Assembly: GCA_025201375.1 (NCBI GenBank)
Contig: JAIWZP010000078.1
Location: forward strand, 1 to 64,000
Length of the DNA stretch: 64,000 bases
Origin: Gongronella butleri
Lineage: Eukaryota > Mucoromycota > Mucoromycetes > Mucorales > Cunninghamellaceae
Reading direction: 5' to 3'
Shown: one piece after another, positions 59,824 through 64,000 of the stretch
Position numbering within the stretch: position 1 is the first letter of the stretch
Layout of the letters: each line of letters begins with the position of its first letter
The notes under the pieces: model-generated
What the model was told of the DNA's origin: nothing
Seen by the model: only the letters and a program-made list of their open reading frames with translations
The model's database searches: none
Position numbers and translations under genes: made by a program

Positions 59824-60195
59824 AATCCACCTGAGGGCAAGTGACTCGCAAAAAGTGTTCCCTTGTCAATTGCAATGTAAATAAAAAAAGCACGACTTTC
59901 AAACGAACAGCGGCCATCTGTTTTTTTTTTTTTTTCGAGGCAAGGTATAATTTGTGAAAAAGGGGCATATGGAAGCGTGATGGCGTGCGATGGGCGCAAG
60001 ATGATGCTGGTGTGGCGGTCAGCGGGCGGGCCCAGATTGCCGGAAAAGCGGGATTGGCTCAAGTTTTTGCTACAAATTTAGCCAATTTGCATTGCTTTTT
60101 TTTCTTCTTTTCTTTCACGCCATTTTCTGTGCCACCTTTCCCCCACCACCCCCCCCTTTTTTTTTTTTTTTTTTTGCTCTTTTCATTGTGCATGC
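59824..60195. other. Intergenic region, TRM13 to MFS gene
   Basis: 372 bp with T and C tracts and an AATAAA-like signal near 59880. No gene seen. Confidence 0.4.
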
Positions 60196-62367
60196 ATGTC
60201 GACCCCAGCAGATGACCACAGCCCGCTGGACACGGACACCAAAGAGTCATTGGATACCTGCCCTGTGGCATTGGAGGGCGGCGCAGTCGTCCTCACCAAA
60301 GATACCTCGTCGGACAGTACTTTTGAAGCCATGGATCAGGCTGATCCAAAGGTAAAAACACAAAAAAATGCGAGAAAAGCGATTCAAGAAGCTCATTTGC
60401 CGTCCATTGCGCTCCTCCGCAGAATTGGCCCCAGTACAAAAAGTATATCAACCTGTTCTTGGTATCCTTCATGTCGCTCATGGGGTATTTTTCTTCCGCC
60501 GTCTATGTAAAAAAAAAAAAAAAAAAAATCATGTCTTTGTGCTTTTGCCGCAGTTTTTTTAATTTTGCTCCTATTTTTTTTTTTCTGCATAGATGCCGGC
60601 GACTGAACAAATCCGGGAATACTTTCAGACGGGCCTCACGGTAAGACCGCGCGCGACCTAAAAGTATTCCGTGATCCCGGGATCTCACTCCTTGTTTTTT
60701 CATCCTTTTTTTTTTCTTGCACGACGCCAGGCCATCAACACGACGATTGCCTTTTTCGTGTTGTTGCTGGGCATTGCACCCTTATTTTTTGCCCCATTGA
60801 GTGAGCAAATCGGCAGAAGGTACACGCACTTGCGCAAAAAATGTGTCAATCATGGCTGACTTTTGCTTTTTTTCGTTTATTTTTGTGCCATTGTAGGTGG
60901 ATTTATGTGCTAGGGATCACGCTGTTCACGCTGTTCACGATTCTGTGTGGCACGTCCGCCAATTTGGGCGCGTTCATCTTTTTCCGATTGTGCCAGGGCG
61001 TGTTTGCCAGCATTGGCATGGGTTTGGGCGGCGGCTCCATTGCCGACATGTTTGAGGGCCCAGAGCGCAATCGTGCCGTGTCCCTGTACATGTTTGGGTA
61101 AGATTTGTTTACTTGTCAGTGCGAGGCGGACTGGCCCAAATCGCGTCAACTCGGCATCAAATAACCCTTTTTTTTCTCATTTCTTGCATTTTTTAGAACC
61201 ATCTTGGGGCCTGGTAAGTCGCACACGACCAGGCAGGGTATGGCCATTGACGTTTTTCAATCATAAAATAGGAATTGCCCCCACGATCGGTGGTTTCATC
61301 ACAAGATACCTCGGCTTTCGCTGGATTTTCTATATTACGGCAATCATGGGCGGGTCGCTCGCGATTGCATCGTTCTTTTTGCTCGACGAGACACTGTACA
61401 CGGCGGCCATGCGGGACAATCGATCCATGTGGGCGCGGCTAAAGACCGTGCGCGTCAACCCGGTAAAATCCATCATTTTAAAAAGATAAATGAGATGCTT
61501 AACGCGCTCCCCCCCTTTTTTCAATTCCTTTAGTTCCGGACGTTTGGGCTGCTTCGCAAGCCGCCCATTGGGCTCGTGTGTCTTGCGGTGAGCACGGCGT
61601 TTGGGTGGTTTTATCTGCTAGTGACGGACATTCCGGTGACGTTTTCGTCGCGGTATGGGCTGCCTGTGGATCAGATTGGCCTCTTGTACCTGACAGGCGG
61701 CATTGGCAATTGTAGCGGCGCCATTGTCGCCGGTCTCATCTCACATCGGTGCTTTCGCTGGCTCTCACGGTGCCATGGTCGCCCCGTCGTTGAGTTTTTC
61801 CTCGCACCTATTGTCGTTGCGCTCCCACTGATCCTCACGGGTCTCCTGCTCTACGGATGGGGCCTCGAGGCTCAACACAATCTGTTTGTCCCATTGGCCG
61901 GCTATTTGATCTGTAAAAAAAAAAAAAATGAAAAACATGAAAAAAAGGCGGCAAAAATAATCTCACGCTCCCCCCCCGCTTTTTTTTTTTTCGTTCCTCT
62001 AGTTACGCACGGCACCATGCTGTCGATCACCCTGGGTAATACTTACTTGGTGGATGCCTACCTAAAGCAGTCGGCTTCTGTTGTTTCAGTCAACAATTGC
62101 CTGCGGAACATCTTTGCCACGGTGTTTTCTGTGTTGGCTGTCGTCATTCGCGACGGGCTCGGCGATGGATGGACCTAGTAAGTCAAATCGGAGCCCAATG
62201 GCGCAGCAAGCGTGTTTTTACGACGCATTGCATGTGTCACTCACCCTTCTATTTCTTTCTTTTTGATGCAAATTGATAGCACGACGGCCGCCATCACGAC
62301 GTTTGTCATGTACTTGCCCCTCATTTACCTGGGGCTCCGTGGCGAAAAGTGGAGGTCACGCGATTAA
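60196..62367 (+). CDS. Major facilitator superfamily exporter (DHA1, drug/polyamine type)
   Basis: 475 residues from ten exons: 60196-60351, 60423-60506, 60593-60640, 60731-60819, 60897-61097, 61197-61213, 61272-61462, 61534-61912, 62003-62177 and 62280-62367. Exon 6 is only 17 nt and codes TILGP of motif C. Features are NWPQYKKYINLFLVSFMS (TM1), PLSEQIGRRWIYVLG (motif A), LCGTSANLGAFIFFRL, CQGVFASIGMGLGGGSIAD, TILGPGIAPTIGGFITRYLGFRW (motif C) and LDETLY before the central loop. These match fungal 12-TM proton antiporters such as the Tpo/Flr groups; the substrate cannot be told. An ATG four bases upstream is out of frame. Confidence 0.92.
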
Positions 62368-62530
62368 AATTCTCCACACCCAGTCTCGGAGCTTCTCACG
62401 GCCCAAACACCCTTGTTCAATGCCAAATAAATAGAGGACCCTCATTTTACCCCACAATCTCACTTCTTTTTCTTCCTCCCCCTTCCAATTGAAGACTCCA
62501 CTGCCATCAACCAACCACCAAATCCACATC

Positions 62531-63055
62531 ATGCCCATGTCCAAGGATGTTGGTGAGTGGGGCAAGGAATTGCCTTGAAACATGTCGAATTGCCCTTTTT
62601 TTTTTGGCCTGACACCTCTTTTTTTTTTCCCTTTTTGTTCAATGCGCCTTGGTGCGCGATCAGCCTCTATCCACAACCAACTTGTGGAGATTGCGCAGGA
62701 TGCGCATCGCACAGCTCACTCCACGTACAACGCCGACGACGTGCTCAAGTTGCAGGTGAGAGCACAAAAACAGGGAAAAAAAATCCGCCATTGGCGGGGA
62801 GAGACGCGCTGGGCTTTTTCTTAATTTTTTTTCTTGACATTTTTGCTCATCCCCACTCCATTTTTACTCCATTTTTAGCGACGCTTGAGCACGGTTGACA
62901 CGCAATTCCAAAATGGCAAGCTCGACACGCGCTACGAGGAGCCTGGCGTGTGCCAGGTGAGCAAGGAGCTTGACCAAGTGCACCACAATGTGCATTCCAT
63001 GCTTGCACGAGTGGCAAGTGACGACGAGGGCGAAAAGGGTCATCATACGCAGTAA
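62531..63055 (+). CDS. Small coiled-coil protein, family not recognised
   Basis: 96 residues from exons 62531-62552, 62664-62755 and 62879-63055, all in phase. Predicted as mostly helical (SIHNQLVEIAQDAHRTA, then VLKLQRRLSTVDTQFQNGKL and VSKELDQVHHNVHSMLARV), with an acidic, His-containing end. No signal peptide, membrane segment or zinc motif. The size and heptad-like pattern would suit a subunit of a small helical complex, but that is inference. Confidence 0.65.
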
Positions 63056-63247
63056 TTTTTACGCGCGTCAACCTGGAAAAAGGCAATAAACGCGCTCAAT
63101 TTAATCATTTTTTGACGAAAAAAAAAAACCTGGCTATTGCGGCGTTTGAAATTTGCGGGCCTAAACCAGCGCTGTCAAAGAAAAAAAGGCAATCTGCATC
63201 TCGTTCTCCTTTTTTTGTTGTCGCCTCTTTTTTTTTTTTACGTTTAA

Positions 63248-64000
63248 ATGAACTCATACGACGATCAGCGACAGGATCGGGCCCGTGGCCGTGGTGGCGG
63301 TGGTCGAGGGCGTGGACGCGGGCGTCGCGGCGGCGGTGGTGGTGATGGCCGTGGCAACGCGTCGATGGCGTGGCAGCAAGCGTAAACTTTTTTTTTTCGC
63401 TTTGTTGTCAGTAACAAGCTCGCTGATCTGGTCTTTTTTTTTTATTTTCTTCGTTTTGCGCTAGTGGGGGATCCAATAGCGCGATGTGGGACGCTGCACC
63501 CGCGCCATCGCCAGGTCGTCCGCCGCGTGGCCGTGACTCGCGCGCCAACCAGCCTTCTTCGTGGCGCCAAGCCGACACCAGCGCAAGCACGGGCGCGTGG
63601 GGCGCGTCCGAGTCAGCGGCGCCAGCCTGGGGCAACGAAAGCACAACGAGCAGCAGCCAATTGGCCGGTGGATGGGGCGAACAATTATCGACATCAGCAC
63701 AAACGGCCGATTCAGCGCCAAATTGGGGCAAGCCCGCGAAAACGTCGTCGCCCGCTGCGGATGGCGCATGGCAAGAGCAACGTGGCAAGCCGCAATCTGC
63801 CAGGAACGAGCAACAGCAGCCAAGCGGCGGCTGGGACAACGTCAAACCGGCCAAAAACGACAACAATGGTGGATGGGGCGCACCTGCGCCCGCTGCCGCA
63901 CCAACAACCGCGTCAAACGCGTCATGGGGCGCACCTGCCAACAATACATCGTCGTGGGGCCAGAAAAGTCCAGCTCAGCAGCCGAAAAAGCAAGAATTCG
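63248..64000 (+). CDS. RGG-box and GW/WG-repeat protein (partial, runs off the window)
   Basis: Exon 1 (63248-63381) codes MNSYDDQRQDRARGRGGGG and further RGRGRGRRGGGGG, an RGG-type RNA-binding region. Intron 63382-63464 follows, then an exon open to the window end. That exon is rich in Ser, Ala, Gln and Asn and has at least eight Trp-Gly or Gly-Trp pairs: GAWGAS, PAWGNE, GGWGEQ, NWGKPA, GGWDN, GGWGAP, SWGAPA and SSWGQ. Such patterns in disordered sequence resemble Argonaute-hook proteins of RNA silencing (GW182-like), and RGG plus WG also occurs in other RNA-binding proteins. The C-terminus is missing here, so a final domain cannot be excluded. Confidence 0.75.

Noticed and set aside
63408..63944. 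178-residue minus-strand frame
   Set aside because: Antisense of the GW-repeat exon; its repeats are mirror images of the plus-strand low complexity.

Overview
The window is nuclear DNA of an intron-rich fungus, most likely an early-diverging (Mucoromycota-like) lineage. Genes are dense and lie on both strands. Introns are mostly 50-130 bp, usually GT-AG, with long T runs before acceptors and A runs near donors. AATAAA signals follow several stops, and the proteins are eukaryotic housekeeping families with fungal relatives (Leu5-type carrier, Avt3-type transporter, Dnf-type flippase, Doa10, Mtq2, Cwc25, Iws1). I found no rRNA, convincing tRNA, CRISPR or bacterial-type operon. Exon coordinates were read by eye; each multi-exon model below splices to a length divisible by three with one stop.

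Layout. 1-2.9 kb is gene-poor repeat DNA holding a 476-bp hAT-like MITE. 3-5 kb is an intronless F-box gene. 7.4-9.5 kb is catalase. 10-11.7 kb is a tandem pair of small secreted Asp/Gly/His-rich proteins. 13.3-29 kb is a housekeeping cluster: IWS1, a Leu5-type mitochondrial carrier, ribosomal P2, CWC25, a diphosphoinositol-phosphate Nudix hydrolase, a TVP38/VTT membrane protein, DPM2, RPC40/AC40, DAHP synthase and MTQ2. 29.5-30.2 kb is an unnamed membrane protein and 31.5-36.1 kb a P4-ATPase flippase. 36.1-41.9 kb is a second repeat block, paralogous to the first, with a ~510-bp degenerate tandem array and a 5'-truncated LINE with an 18-bp target duplication. 41.9-49.3 kb is a divergent pair, DOA10 ubiquitin ligase and an AVT3-like amino-acid transporter. 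51.4-52.8 kb is a D-amino-acid-oxidase-like gene that has lost key FAD and substrate motifs. 53.8-55.5 kb is a secreted, GPI-type HExxH protein. 57.2-63 kb holds RPS29, TRM13, an MFS exporter and a small coiled-coil protein. The window ends inside an RGG-plus-GW-repeat protein.

The genes do not form one pathway. Themes are translation and RNA (P2, S29, Pol I/III AC40, Iws1, Cwc25, Trm13, Mtq2), membrane and ER quality control (Dpm2, Doa10, flippase, VTT protein), transport (Leu5, Avt3, MFS) and peroxide or peroxisome chemistry (catalase, DAO-like protein).

No clearly new biological system is visible. The best leads are the TAC(A/T)GTA heptamers that appear as small insertions between paired repeat copies, the DAO-like probable pseudoenzyme, the tandem secreted proteins, the RGG/GW protein, and the unusually small exons (3, 4, 9, 11, 13, 17 and 22 nt of coding sequence).
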